Positions 32,838-44,602 of a DNA stretch of 64,000 bases are shown piece after piece. How positions within the stretch are numbered: position 1 is the first letter of the stretch; each line of letters begins with the position of its first letter. The position numbers and the translations under genes were made by a program. The notes beneath the pieces are model-generated. The model had not been told where the DNA came from, did not search any database, and saw only the letters and a program-made list of their open reading frames with translations. This DNA comes from Ampullaceana balthica (lineage: Eukaryota; Mollusca; Gastropoda; Lymnaeidae), in the NCBI GenBank assembly GCA_944989445.1, contig CALYLW010000560.1, positions 1 through 64,000 of the forward strand, read 5' to 3'.

Positions 32838-32914
32838 CTGTTGGAGTGTGAGGACCACTCCGTGGTTTGTGGAGCTGTCCATGGAGATGAATTCATCAAT
32901 GTTGTTACTGGAGC
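32808..32914 (-). CDS. NTAQ1: NTAQ1 coding exon 6 (C-terminus)
   Basis: The acceptor CTGTTTGACAG precedes 32,914. The frame gives [19 protein letters not shown], then [16 protein letters not shown] and TGA at 32,810-32,808. It matches the NLNDFISMD...GAVYTL tail of the family. Confidence 0.95.
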
Positions 32915-35900
32915 CTGTCAAACAGATGATTAAATTAAAGAAATATAACTTTGGATTGCTACAACCAAGTTGAAGAGTAATTTTTATTGCCTCTTTATTC
33001 AAAAGTTAATAAAACTTATCCTAAAATCCTATCTTATCTTATCTATACAGACGCTCCTTCTATGCAGAAAATAATTGCGTCCACAGACCATGACAGATGA
33101 TCTGTTGGCAAGTGATGCAGCGTTCACAGGCCACTGCTATGAGGGTTCCACGCATTACCCAGCCGCCTAACTAGTGTTAGGTACCCATTCGGAGCTGGGT
33201 GACTCAGGGACGCCCTAGGCTCCGGGAACAAATCCTTGTCTTCACATGGATTCGAACCCGTGTCCATCGGTACACCAGTCGAGCGCGCTGTCACTCGACC
33301 ACCGCATCCCTAAGTGTAAATAAGAGACCTTCAAATATGAAATTAATTTTAAAAAATATGGAGTAAAAGTTGTACACATGATTTTCTAAAATTAACTGGT
33401 CTTATGGACAGTGTTGAAGTGCAGATCAAGGACAATATGATTACTTCTGTGTGTTCACAAGCTGGTTTATTTATTTAAAGTTTTACATAATCATTTACGT
33501 TTTTAAAGTACTATGAGCCCATTATAGAATATTTTATTTGAATAAGTTATTTTAGATGGGTGAAGTCCTAAAGAATTTAGTAGTTCTACAAGATTAGTTA
33601 CCAGAAGCTTTAAATGTCAATAAATATCTAAACTTCTATTATTTATTAATTTCATTTTTTTAATCTTGAAATTTAATTTTAATAAGGTTTTGATTTCACA
33701 TTTGAAAACATTATGAAAAGATTTTTAATTCCTGTAATTTTGAATTATTTAACCACAAAAAAATATAAAATCAACACATGATTTTTACAAGATTAAGGAT
33801 TATGATAAATCTTTTAAACAGATCATTAAATACCCCAAAAAATGTGTATATTTAAAACTATGATTGTAATGCTACAAACATATTTTAAATAGAATTTGAA
33901 CCAAATGATAATGTCTACCCCACTATCAGAAACTATTCAGGTGGAATAAAGAATAAGAAAGGACAAAAGTCACAACCAATGAAATAGCTTAACTGATAAT
34001 TACATACTGCTCATCTTAGCTTTGTGCCCATTCTTTTTACTTTCTCAACTTTATTAATTTTTAATTTAATCAAAAATATATATTTTTTTTTACTGATTTA
34101 TGGATTAGTTTATGCCTGTATAGCATCTTATTTTTTAAGCAACAAAATTTATGTTTTATTCACTCAAATTGTGGGTCTCTTTTAATCTAACAAAAAAAAA
34201 TAACTGCCATTTACTAAAATTTTATTTTATGGGGTCAGGTAATGTTATGAATAATGTGCTTTAGAAAAAAGAATGTATTGTAATTGTTCAAAATGAATGC
34301 TTAATTTAATATTATATTTAATGTAGTTGCTTTGTTTAGGTAGTTAGCCGCTTAAAATTATAAAATATATCTTAACTCTTTTTCTCCGGATCAACACTAC
34401 CATTGTTGATTTTAAAAAGACATTTTTGGTGGATTGACGATAGGAGCTTGGAATTATTAAAACTGAAATGTTTCGTTTCTTTTCTTAGCTATTTAACTAA
34501 AATTAGTTTTAATGTAATCTAGAATGATTTCCCTTGAATAAAAAAGAGTAGTAAATTCTTTGTTTGAATGTGTTTTCACCGTAAAAGAAACGTTTGAAAA
34601 GCTTGTTTTCATTTTCGTTTTTAAGTTTGTTTACAAACATGGATATTCAACCAGCTACTCTGGTTATCGATCTAATATTATTTTAAATACTTTTATGATG
34701 AACAAGCAAAAGGTATTATTTAAATGATGATTCAGATAATCATTTTAAATTGCTGATGAATGATACACCTAGTGCTAGTAGTTGTAGTGAAATTGACAAT
34801 GAAGTCGACAAGTCATCTGTTGATAAACAAGAAGCCCCGCCCCCATCTCACATGCCATGAAGAACTGATAATATTTCTAATATAAATAATAATGTAGACA
34901 ATTAAGAGTCCAGTTTGAAAGCTGCTAAACTTTTTCACTAAAACTAAGTGCAATTTCGGATAGAATTTAAAATAATTTCTAGTTGCAATACATAGTATAG
35001 CTTCCAGCTCCATTGTAAACAGCACAATTTTCCTATTATTTTCCTGTATGAGTGACCATGGATATTGAGCTCTAATGTTTTATTTGTTTGTTTTTTTAAT
35101 GTGAAGTTATTTCTGTTTGCTGTAAATATGAATATAGTTCAGAAAAAACACTATGTAACATGTATTTACATTTCGGATAAAAATATAGATTTTTGTGACA
35201 GAATGAGATTTTGAAAAAAAAATTCGTGTTTTTAATTATATATATATAAATATATAATTTGCAATGTCACGTCTGTAGTGTCTGTCCGTGACACTACTAA
35301 TTTTCTAAAGCAGCGCACCAAAAAAATATTATATGACATTGTTTTCGCTCATATTTTAATTTTGGAAAAGGGATCAATGTAAAAAGAGGATTTGATGATG
35401 GTTTATTATAAAATAAAAAAACAAAGAGCGCCTTAGGCGCCCTACAACTCCTTTTATAAAATACTTTGTGTACATTTCAGAAAGTTTAATATTTCGTATT
35501 TATCAAACAAGGACAAGTTAGTTGGGCTTTTGAAAAAGGTTGGCGCCGTACTAAAAAAATTGCATTTTTTATAAAATAAATAGATTTCAGCTGAAAACTT
35601 CCGTCATTTTTAAGGGTGCTAGTTTTTTATATTTTCACTAAAACCAAATCATAATATTTTATCAAAATAAATTCATAAGTCTGTGTTGACTAACAAGATC
35701 ATTCTTTTCCCTTTGATTCAATACCAAATATATCATTATCTGTTAAACAATAAAAAAGTTATTAACATTTTGAGATAGCATGGTAGCCCGCGACAAAATT
35801 CCAGGATAGATAATTCCGGCAGAATGAGGAAAATAATTCCTGAGATAAAGATTTAAAGCCTACAGAGTACATTTAAATCCTAGTTTGCCAAACTCTCAGA

Positions 35901-38875
35901 ATATTTTGTTTTCTTCTTTTGGTTAGAACCTATTAGCGTTAAATTTCATTCTTTACTTTTTAAACAATGAAATTTTACGATTTACGTTACCTCCCCTAGC
36001 ATGTAATATTTATACCCAAGAATGAACTGATCAATGTAAAACCTGTTACCTCCCCTAGCCTGTAATCTTTATACCCAAGAATGAACTGACAAACCTGTTA
36101 CCTCCCCTAGCCTGTAATCTTTATACCCAAGAATGCACTGAAAACTGACAAACCTGTTACCTCCTCTAGCCTGTAATCTTTATACCCAAGAATGACCTGA
36201 CACACCTGTTACGTCCCCTAGCCTGTAATCTTTATACCCAAGAATGGACTGACATCTGACCAACCTGTTACCTCCCCTAGCCAGTAATCTTTATACCCAA
36301 GAATGGACTGACATCTGACCAACCTGTTACCTCCCCTAGCCAGTAATCTTTATACCCAAGAATGAACTGACAACTGACACACCTGTTACCTCCCCTAGCC
36401 AGTAATCTTTATACCCAAGAATGAACTGACAACTGACACACCTGTTACCTCCCCTAGCCAGTAATCTTTATACCAAAGAAGGGACTGTTGGACTGACCTA
36501 CCTGTACATTTTATTGGTGGGTAATCTGGTGGAGGTGATAACCACTCTCCCTTTGTGCTGATCATGTGTGACCGATCGGATGCAAATGTTGTGAGGTATT
36601 CTGAAGCAGGGACCACACGAAACATTCTGTCAATTGTGTACAGAAAAAAACACAATAAAATGTTATTATTTACATCCGTGCAACTGTACATGAAAAGGTT
36701 TTATTACAGTTTGGAAACATTTACCTTTAAAAATTTCAATTAAATTTACATCATAAACAAAAGACTAAATTAGAAAACATATTTTTTATCTTACCCAATA
36801 CTATTGTGAATAGTTTACATTGATTCCATTTACAAAAAAAACCCCAAAAAACTTGTATATCCCGTACCCTTATTGCTCTGTCAACCACTTGGTTCTACTA
36901 CCCAAAACCTGTAGTCTCTGTCAGTGATTCTTAAGCTGTGCTGAACCAGCCTCCTGGGCTGCTCAGGGAAACACTATTAACTCGCAAGCCATGCTGCACT
37001 ATGATTGAGGAGTTACCCACACCAAAAGATGAGTATTTATAAACAAAATTGTACTTTGTGTTCCAAACACATTGAAATTGTTTGTATTTTTTAAAACTCT
37101 ATAACCTGAAGTGAAAAACAAATTTCAAAACACTGCTCTGGGTATTTAGACTAACTTCCCTATTCATTAGTTGGTGTGTATGACATTCTTATGGCTCTAC
37201 CTTTTATACTCCTCTCTGAATGTGCTCTCACTGCCAATACAGGCTGCTGTGTATTCTTTCAGTGGACATGGGAAGCTCAACTCTGTGTCCAGGTCATACA
37301 CCAGCGTCACTGGTGTATCATGATACAATAGGATCACATGATAGTCCTGTTGGAATAGATCTATTCATTTCAATTGACTTTGTTCGAGCTGTTCTATTTT
37401 TTTTTAATGCTAATGGATACCTTCAAACTTTCTCTAACTCACACTTATTCTTGAAATTGACAAAAATGTAAATTAAGACAACTTAATATTTATTTTTAGT
37501 TCAATATTCTGTTCCAGTGTTAAAAGAACATGATATGTCAAGGGTCGAAGTTAAAAAATAGCCAGCAAGAAAACAAAATAAAATTAAAACTGCCATAAAA
37601 AAGATCAGGCAACAACAGTGGGATATTTACAAAACAAAGAAAGACGTGGAAAGAATATCAGGCAATATAAACATAACATAAACATAACAATAACAGGCTC
37701 CTCGCTAAATCTATAACCAAATATAACAAATTGTATAAATAATTATTTTTATAATAACATCCTAAAACTCATATAGATGTGTTTAAGGATTTAGACTAAT
37801 GACTCAAAGTTATTGCTTTTAGAATAGAAATGCCTTCAAAGAGGCAGTAGATACAGGATCCCAGCTATTTTGATGAATATATGATGACTATGCACTGCTA
37901 CATTTATGTGCCGTGTCAAAATTTAATAAAAAAAAAGAAATGTTTGCGACATACAAAAATGTAATATTCAAGTGCTTCTGTTTTTAAATAAAAATAATTA
38001 TATTAAAATGTGTTTTTGTTGTGTTTTTGGGCAGTTTGAAGATACATTCTTAGTGTAGTTGGAATTTGCATATATACAGACCATACCGAAACTTTCAGGT
38101 GCTAGGTAAATAATTTGCATTTATCTTTCCCTGTGGGACCATTCAATATATTCTTATTTGTGTGTGCTGCTAGCCTACTCACCCATATGACACATCTGTC
38201 TGCACTTTTGCTGGCCTTCTGGTGCCAGAGGGGAATCTGAAACAACAGGATGGATGGTAATTTCTAGAACCTTCAATTTAAGAAATGCACAGAGAAAGGA
38301 TTTTTTTACCCTAATAAATCTGTTTTCATCAACTATTTTTTTTAAAAATCTAAGGATAATAAAAAGAATAATAAAAAAAGTATATTTTTTAAGAACTATA
38401 AAAGGAATATTAATACTATTGTAAATAAACTTATTTTACATTAAATTGTGGAAAATATAACAATTTAAAAAAACATTGCAGTTACCTTTCGCTCCTTGTT
38501 AGAAATAAATATGCAAGAACATTTTGAAAGCTCTGCTTCACTGCATTGTTTCTGCACATGTTCACATAATTTCCATACATTTTCTTCACTGGGTAAGATA
38601 AATTATAGGTATAAGAAAAAGAAAATAATACATGTGTTTTGTTTTCAAAATGGAATACTGAAAGTATAACACTCAGTTTGCATATGATAATATTACTTCA
38701 GTTCTTATTCAACTTAGAGACTTTAGTCTTGTAATACAAAAATGAAAATATTTAATCTGAGATAATTTAAAACAAAAATTTTCAATAAGAATAATTCTTA
38801 TTTTCACCAGTAACAGGATGTGTACGTGCAAGTGTCCGGCCCTTGTATAACATCTGGTACTTGTTTAGTGTCCAT
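32808..38875 (-). CDS. NTAQ1: protein N-terminal glutamine amidohydrolase (NTAQ1), complete, six exons
   Basis: NTAQ1 deamidates an N-terminal Gln to Glu, feeding proteins into the Arg/N-degron pathway; it acts in cytosol and nucleus. Six exons joined in phase give 200 residues, against 205 in the human protein. The catalytic Cys-His-Asp triad is present: TYTSCYCEEN carries the nucleophile region, DYHVILL the His and VYDLDTEL the Asp. [24 protein letters not shown] and IDEFISMD also match the family in order. All introns are GT-AG. A minus-strand TATAAA lies 27 bases before the ATG and a polyA signal about 95 bases after the stop. Nothing is broken, so the gene is expected to work. Intron 5 carries a donor-derived minisatellite. 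Confidence 0.95.
33030..33311 (-). mobile_element. tRNA-derived SINE with GATAA tail, copy 1
   Basis: On the minus strand the head has a pol III A box (TGGTCGAGTGAC) and B box (GGGTTCGAATCC), a body with CACCCAGCTCCGAATGGGTA, and the tail GAGCGTCTGTATAGATAAGA. It sits in NTAQ1 intron 5. The full length is about 280 bases. Confidence 0.92.
33312..35240. other. NTAQ1 intron 5, unannotated part
   Basis: Very AT-rich intronic DNA with short homopolymers. No exon, tandem array or transposon end is recognised. Confidence 0.5.
35255..35622 (+). mobile_element. non-autonomous Helitron-like element
   Basis: It starts near ATATAATTTGCAATGTCACG and contains the GACACTACTAATTTTCTAAA and GCAGCGCACCA blocks. 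It ends CCGTCATTTTTAAGGGTGCTAG followed by T. The CTAG end and subterminal hairpin remnant fit a Helitron. Sister copies are at 12,977, 14,765, 63.2 kb and 63.73 kb. Confidence 0.65.
35990..36501. repeat. about 60-bp minisatellite made of the NTAQ1 exon-5 donor region
   Basis: Eight units of about 59-64 bases follow the exon-5 donor directly. On the minus strand each has TAACAG|GTTGGTCAG, GTGTGTCAG or GTTTGTCAG, then ATTCTTGGGTATAAAGATTA and CTGGCTAGGGGAGG. The real donor is TGTACAG|GTAGGTCAG. The array is thus an amplification of the splice donor and the intron bases after it. Confidence 0.9.
36502..36626 (-). CDS. NTAQ1: NTAQ1 coding exon 5
   Basis: The acceptor CAATTGACAG precedes 36,626 and the donor ACAG|GTAGGT follows 36,502. 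It encodes [40 protein letters not shown] and [11 protein letters not shown] is a strong family signature. Confidence 0.95.
37201..37346 (-). CDS. NTAQ1: NTAQ1 coding exon 4 (catalytic His and Asp)
   Basis: The acceptor ATTCCAACAG precedes 37,346 and the donor AAAAG|GTAGAG follows 37,201. It encodes [40 protein letters not shown] and STFREEYK-R. The His of DYHV and the first Asp of DLD are the catalytic positions. Confidence 0.95.
38183..38236 (-). CDS. NTAQ1: NTAQ1 coding exon 3
   Basis: The acceptor TTGTTTCAG precedes 38,236 and the donor TATGG|GTGAGT follows 38,183. Its 18 codons read [18 protein letters not shown], matching the IPIWKQ...VIW block of the family. Confidence 0.95.
38486..38588 (-). 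CDS. NTAQ1: NTAQ1 coding exon 2
   Basis: The acceptor CTTACCCAG precedes 38,588 and the donor CGAAAG|GTAACT follows 38,486. It encodes [19 protein letters not shown], then [16 protein letters not shown], matching CEENIWKLCEY...FISNERK. Confidence 0.95.
38808..38875 (-). CDS. NTAQ1: NTAQ1 coding exon 1 with start codon
   Basis: The ATG at 38,875 opens [20 protein letters not shown] and CY-C. The donor TACTG|GTGAAA follows 38,808. The TCTYTSCYC stretch aligns with the CVYSSCYC catalytic-Cys region. It joins exon 2 in phase. Confidence 0.92.
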
Positions 38876-38901
38876 TGTCATCCAATGTTCACATTACAGT
38901 A

Positions 38902-38907
38902 TTTATA
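38902..38907 (-). promoter_or_regulatory. NTAQ1: possible TATA box of NTAQ1
   Basis: TATAAA lies on the minus strand 27 bases before the start codon. If used, the 5' UTR would be nearly absent, so a distal promoter with a spliced leader exon is equally possible. Confidence 0.25.
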
Positions 38908-38909
38908 GC

Positions 38910-40297
38910 TAGGACTATCTGTATTATTTGGACAGAGAAATTAGGTATTTTAAAAATTCTTTTGAAAAAATAAAACAATAAAAAATCCTTTACAATACCA
39001 ATGATTTTAATTTAATTTTAAAAAAGAAACAGCAGAGAATAAAGATAAATATAATTGTTAATTTTATAATTTATCATCTTTCTTTTCATTTTTTTTTGTT
39101 CACCCACTTTTTCGTAAAACATAATCATGAAAATTTAAAAAAAAACATATTTAAAGTATGTTGTTCATCTTAAATGTTTAATTTTTCCTGAAAATTCATT
39201 ACCTCAATTTTTATTTTATTTTCAAAATCCACCATTTAAATCCATCTCAATAAGTAATAGTAGATTGAAACTTGGTTTTGGAGTTTAAAAAAACATAATT
39301 AAATTAATAGCTTACAGGTGGACTTGCATATTTTAAAGCACAGGTCATCAAACAATTCTTTTTTAGATAAGCACCTCAGCCTAGGAGCTATAGTTGTTTC
39401 TAGTTAAAAATTATACTTTAGCCAGTTTTCACATTAAAGTATATGAAAAACAGTGACTGTTTTAGCCAAGACGTTAAATTACAGTAGATATCAGATAAAA
39501 ATAATATTATTAAAATCATAAATGCTTACATGATGACAATAGGTTAAACATGTGGAGACAGAATACAGAGTTGAGAAGACTTTTTCTTGTTTGAGTTGCT
39601 CATTTTTTTTTCTTCAAAGGTACTTCTCAGCAGCCTTTTTATTTTTGTAGCCAACTTATTTTTTTCTACAAGAGAGAGAGAAATCAGAAAATCAATTATT
39701 AATTAATTTCTAATATGATGATATGTGACTTGCATTTATTTTATCTATTACACCTGGTCCTTCTATACAGAAGATTATTCAATCATACACTTATCAAACG
39801 CCAATGCATATTTAACAGTTAAAGTTGGAAATTCTTTAAAAGAAATAATTGGCAAATTGAAAATGAAGAAGAAAAGGTTACAAAATATATAAATGTAACA
39901 TATTTGGTATAGCCTAGACATAGTAGTTAGTAGTCTATATTAACTATATTTATTAGAAAAAGTTAATAAGTATAAACTGTAAATGTAAGTTACAGTGTAG
40001 CTTTCAGAAATTGATCTACTCATATTTAAATTAATTACTTATTAAAAAAACAACATTACTGATTCATAGAAAATGTATTGTATCACACTTTAGGCCTACA
40101 TTACAGATAAACATAGTAGGCTACATAGACTAAGTAAGTATAACTATAACTCAGTTATAAGTTATAACTAACTATATTATCTCGCCTTTGCCCTATAGCC
40201 TATAGTTACACTATACCCTATAGTTAGTGGCCAATAGTAAATACTATTACTGATACTGAGTCAGTCACAGCCTATTAACCTGCCTGACCTATGCCTA
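38910..40297. other. AT-rich intergenic stretch upstream of NTAQ1
   Basis: A scrap at 39,738-39,796 (minus) resembles the shared LINE/SINE tail, with CCTTCTATACAGAAGATTAT. TATAACTA-type simple sequence lies near 40,140-40,200. No exon is recognised. Confidence 0.5.
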
Positions 40298-40299
40298 TA

Positions 40300-41814
40300 C
40301 AGTAGAACCCACTTAACTCGACCACCGTTAACTCGCCAACCCTATTAAGTCGACGTTTTTTATTGGAACCGCCAACGTCTCTCTTTGTCTTAGCATTTTT
40401 GCATCGGTTAATTCGATTCTTTTAAGTCGCGGAACCCTAATATCTCGGGCACAAAAGAGGGCCTAATTTGCAACTTAACGTTGGTTAGCTCGATCCCCTT
40501 CTGGTCGCCTAGAGATGCACTCTCGCATTTTTAGTTAAAAATAGCATCGAAATCTTGCTTTCCTCGAGACTTGCGGCTATTGTGTGATTTTACGAGAATT
40601 CAATAAAAATTACAGGATGTTTTTATCTTGTTTCACTTTTGCGTGTGTGAATTAGTTATCGAGTATGTATTCACCCGAGGTGCTCGAAAATCGCGTTATC
40701 AGTCTTTAATCGTCATTATTTCGCAGTGCATGTCATATTATCATTAAACTTAATTCATTTTCTGATGCATTAATCATTTTATTTTTTAAGATAAACGAAT
40801 ATCTTTAGAAAAGAAAATAAAGGTTTGTATCGAGAATCGACGGTGTTTTTTTTTATATTGGTAAATTTCTGCTGTTAGTTGGCGCACATATGCCTTTTGT
40901 TGTTAGCAAACATGTATGTACATTTTCATAGCATGCCGATCGCTTCACCAAACAAATAACTGCAACGCTGTTGTGTAAAAAAAACCTCCAAAAATATGTG
41001 CATGTACATTCTTATTTATTAACGCTAGTGATGGGACGATACCAAAATCATAGGGTGCTTCCTGTAAACAAGGCTCCCCATGACTTTAGGGTATATAATA
41101 TAACAGACTACAGACAGTTTACCCACCCCTACTCTCAATCTCCCACACCATTGTTGTTGGTTAGTCTGATTAGCATCAAGTTACGGAAGGAATCCTGAGT
41201 CCATTGTAAGCTGAGGGGACGGACCCAAGGAAGATGGTTTGGAAGAGAATGGTTCTGGGACAATGAGGGGATGTGTAGGTTACACAGGGCGGGTTATTTA
41301 TTAGTGTAGCTTGTAAGGAAAGCCACGCAAGTTGGAAGCACAGTATGGCTCAATCTGGGAATCACTGCTAACTCATAAACTGTAACAAACATCAATCCCC
41401 ATTAAAAAAAACAAAGAACTAAATTAGTACTAATGTTAATTGGGGGCGCGCAAGAGAGAAAAATACAATGTCACCAGCGGACCACATGCCGCGCGTAGCG
41501 TGGTACGCAGGAGTGGCTGAATACATTATATACTAGGGAAAAAAAACAGCTCTAACGCAACAAAGGGTTAAATTTAAACGGTCCTTAAAAAAGAACGGCC
41601 TTAACAACCTTAGGAAAGAGTGAAGAAATATTAGGGTTCCGATATTCTGATACGATTCCGATTAATCATCCCATCACTAATTAACACACATCATGTACAT
41701 AATGAAATTTCAAGCACATGTTAATATTTTGCCTCCATAATGGTTTTCATTTAACTCAATCATCGGTTAACTCGATGCCTTTTGGCATACTGTCGAATTA
41801 ACTGGGTTGTACTG
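40300..41814. mobile_element. pogo/Tigger-like element with TA target duplication
   Basis: The left end is CAGTAGAACCCACTTAACTC and the right end is GAATTAACTGGGTTGTACTG. TA flanks both (40,298-40,299 and 41,815-41,816). CAGT ends with AACCC..TTAACTCGA and a TA duplication fit pogo-type Tc1/mariner elements. Repeated TTAACTCGA words lie inside both arms. No transposase is recognised; the middle is replaced by a nested hAT element. Confidence 0.85.
41026..41679. mobile_element. nested hAT-like element with 8-bp target duplication
   Basis: The ends TAGTGATGGGACGAT and ATCATCCCATCACTA are inverted. They are flanked by ATTAACGC (41,018-41,025) and ATTAACAC (41,680-41,687), an 8-bp duplication with one change. 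It lies wholly inside the pogo-like element and is therefore younger. Confidence 0.8.
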
Positions 41815-41816
41815 TA

Positions 41817-43479
41817 ATTTAATTACTATTTTTCTATTTTAATTTAATAAATAGACAACTAAACCTAACCCAGACCCTAAAACTAAAGCTACAACCTTAA
41901 TTACGTTTATGGATAAAAATGATTGCACTTATTCCCATTTCAAGTGTAAAAATACAACATTTCAATCCCGGAAGTACGCGCACTGCCATAACAATAACAA
42001 TAATAACAATGTAAATAGTTGAGCGCATAGTTCTCTTTGAAACTTTGCTTTGGCTTTTTAGCCTGAGCCAAATTAGCTAAGCCAAACGGCCCATTTTCGG
42101 GTTTCATTGGAGTTTAGGCACTCACTTTCCTATAATTATAATTAATAAGTGGGTTTTTGGTTGCATTATGATCATTATGGGCACGCGGACCCAAAAAGGT
42201 TCGCCATCACTGCTATAGACCATATAGAATATAGGATAGGCCTACATACTACTACTACTTAGTAGACTACTACTATGGTAATCCCTTATTTCAGCGCATT
42301 TTAAATTTTTAGAACAAAATAAATAAAATAACTTACTTTTACTAAAGTAAACACTTAAATCAGAAATAAAAAAAGTATTTAATGCTTTACAATTTGTTTC
42401 CGTGTGTTTTGTTGAGTTTAAAGACTATAAAGTGGTTTTTAATTTAGAAAAAGGTTTTTAAAAGCAGACTTCCAACAACAATGGCGCCGTTAATCACAGA
42501 AGATAATGAAATATACAAATTTTTATTTCGTACAAATCGTAACATAGTAATTTTATTTCAACAAAAAATATTAAAATAGATTTCTAATGATAATGTCATA
42601 ATAATAATTAATTTAATGAAGTAAGTTGGAAAAAATGTTTTTTTGATGATTTGAAATATAAAATGCGCTGATATAAGGGTATTACCATAAAGCTGTTCCG
42701 ACGCTGTTTTCATAATAAAATTGGAATTAAATTAGATTTTAAAAAATTGTTGAGCCTTATTTCTACATACAAAGATTCAATGGAATTATGATTACACCTC
42801 CACAGGAAACTATGGACGCAAAGATATATCAATCAATCAGATTTTTTTAACGTTTTGAGATCATAACAGTTGTTTTAAATTTAATAGTGATATTTTATTT
42901 TAAAATTTTTATTTTATTTATAGTGTACTATAGGTACTTTTAAATTTAAAAATTAATATTAAAAATGAAAAGTTCAAATTCTGTGACTTTGATGTAATTG
43001 AAACTTAGACAAATTAGAACAATATGTCTTAAAATTCTAGGCGGTTTCAGGTCGAGCAACCTGGCCATAAGAACTGAACTATCGGTAGATCAAGTGTGGT
43101 CATTTACTTTGAAATTTACAACAAAAGTGGTGTAAAATTTATTTCTTGTATTTACTTTACTATTAAATTTACTGCATTGAGTGCAGTAAATACAACATGT
43201 CAATTGAAATTTACAATCAAAAATTGGTTTCTATCAATATTATTTTAAAATTTATTTCATTGTTTGTATCAATTTCTAAATGTACAAAATCTATCACTTT
43301 CCTTTGAACTATTAAAACGACATTTTAAATGTAAATAAAGTTCAGTATTTATATTTCGAAATAGTTATCGTTTGTTTTGCTTTGAAAGATTTAAATTGTT
43401 TTTTCTGTTTACATATATTTCTATGATGCTTAACTTATTATAAACTAGAGGATTAAAAAAAAAGAGCAAAGTAGTAATT
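41817..43479. other. AT-rich intergenic stretch
   Basis: No exon or repeat end is recognised; the sequence is very AT-rich with many short homopolymers. Confidence 0.5.
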
Positions 43480-43638
43480 GGGCCGTCCTTAAATGACGTC
43501 ACGCGATTTTTGCCAATTTTGTATCCCACCACCCCACCCCCGTCGTCCCCAAAAAATTTAGACCCCATATGACGTCATAAAAGCCGTATTTTCTATTTGA
43601 ACATGAGCACGTTTCACTTTATTATCTTTTTAATCCTT

Positions 43639-43876
43639 AGGGGGCGCGGTGGTCGAGTGGCAGCGCGCTCGACTGGCATACCGATGGTCACGGGTTTGAA
43701 TCCGTGCGAAGGCGTCCCGTGAGTCACCCAGCTCCGAATGGGTAATGCGTGGAACCCTCAAAGCCGTGGCCTGTGAACGCTGCATCACTTGCCAACAGAT
43801 AATCTGTCATGGTCTGTGGACGCATTATTCTTCTGTATAGAAGGGGCGTCTGTATAGATAAGATAAGATAATCCTT
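43639..43876 (+). mobile_element. tRNA-derived SINE with GATAA tail, copy 2
   Basis: A box TGGTCGAGTGGC, B box GGTTTGAATCC, a partial body and the tail GCGTCTGTATAGATAAGATA. It is flanked by AATCCTT on both sides (43,632-43,638 and 43,870-43,876), a target-site duplication. It has an internal deletion relative to copies 1 and 3. Confidence 0.93.
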
Positions 43877-44342
43877 TATATGAACTCGTGGTGTATGTTT
43901 GTTTGAACCCTTTGATTGCTTCCTTGATTGTCGGTCGCCAAAACTTTGGATCGAAATTTAGCAGGCAGTTTCGTGGCAATGATAAAAATTATGTATAAAA
44001 TTTCCGATCGATCGCATGTACTGTAATTAAATTATTGAATTTTTATATTATTTTATTTATTCCTATGTAGCTATCAGGTTTTTTTTTGAGATAGAGTGTC
44101 GCGGTGCGTATTAATATTGAGCAACCTTTTTGTCGCGCAGTAAGGTGCGTATTTTATTGACAACACTTTTTATAAATATATTCCTGATCGGTGGGCATTA
44201 TGTTAAACATGTTTTACGACACAACTACAATTGTGTATTTTTTGGATGGTCTTGCGCTGCGTATTATAATGAACATTCTTTTAGTTACTTCTCGTACATA
44301 AAGGATTTATAGTAAAAAACTTGGTGTTTTACGGGTTTTTGG
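43870..44342 (+). mobile_element. unclassified 470-bp element (AATCCTTTATAT family)
   Basis: It starts AATCCTTTATATGAACTCGT and ends CATAAAGGATTTATAGTAAA, then ACTTGGTGTTTTACGGG. Its inverse lies at 60,843-61,338 and related units at 46,351-47,478. Repeated GTGCGTATTTTATT/GTGCGTATTAATATT words are inside. The TC start would fit a Helitron, but no CTAG end is seen. Confidence 0.65.
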
Positions 44343-44602
44343 TATTAGTATGTATTTAGTGTAAGGCTTCACTCTGATATCATAACACGCGATAAGCCAT
44401 GAATACGTCATTAAATAAATTGTAAGCAAACAAATATTAAAGTGGTAGTTTTATTTAAAGTTGCGCGTTTTTTGATGTGATGTCACATTTCTCAAACAGC
44501 CCCCTCCTCCTCGTCACACATCGTCACAAATGTGTGACCCGCCTCGCACCCCCCCCCTTTTTTTTTAGTTGAGTGACGTCATTTATGGACGGCCCCTAAG
44601 GC

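Larger units (their letters stand above)
43480..44596. mobile_element. GGGCCGTCC-family TIR element, expanded by two nested insertions
   Basis: The left end is GGGCCGTCCTTAAATGACGT and the right end is GTGACGTCATTTATGGACGG then CCCC. Between them lie a SINE (43,639-43,873) and a 470-bp element (43,870-44,342). Confidence 0.85.

Noticed and set aside
41018..41687. Candidate retrovirus or LTR element
   Set aside because: There are no long direct repeats, primer site or gag-pol coding. The short inverted ends and 8-bp duplication fit hAT.
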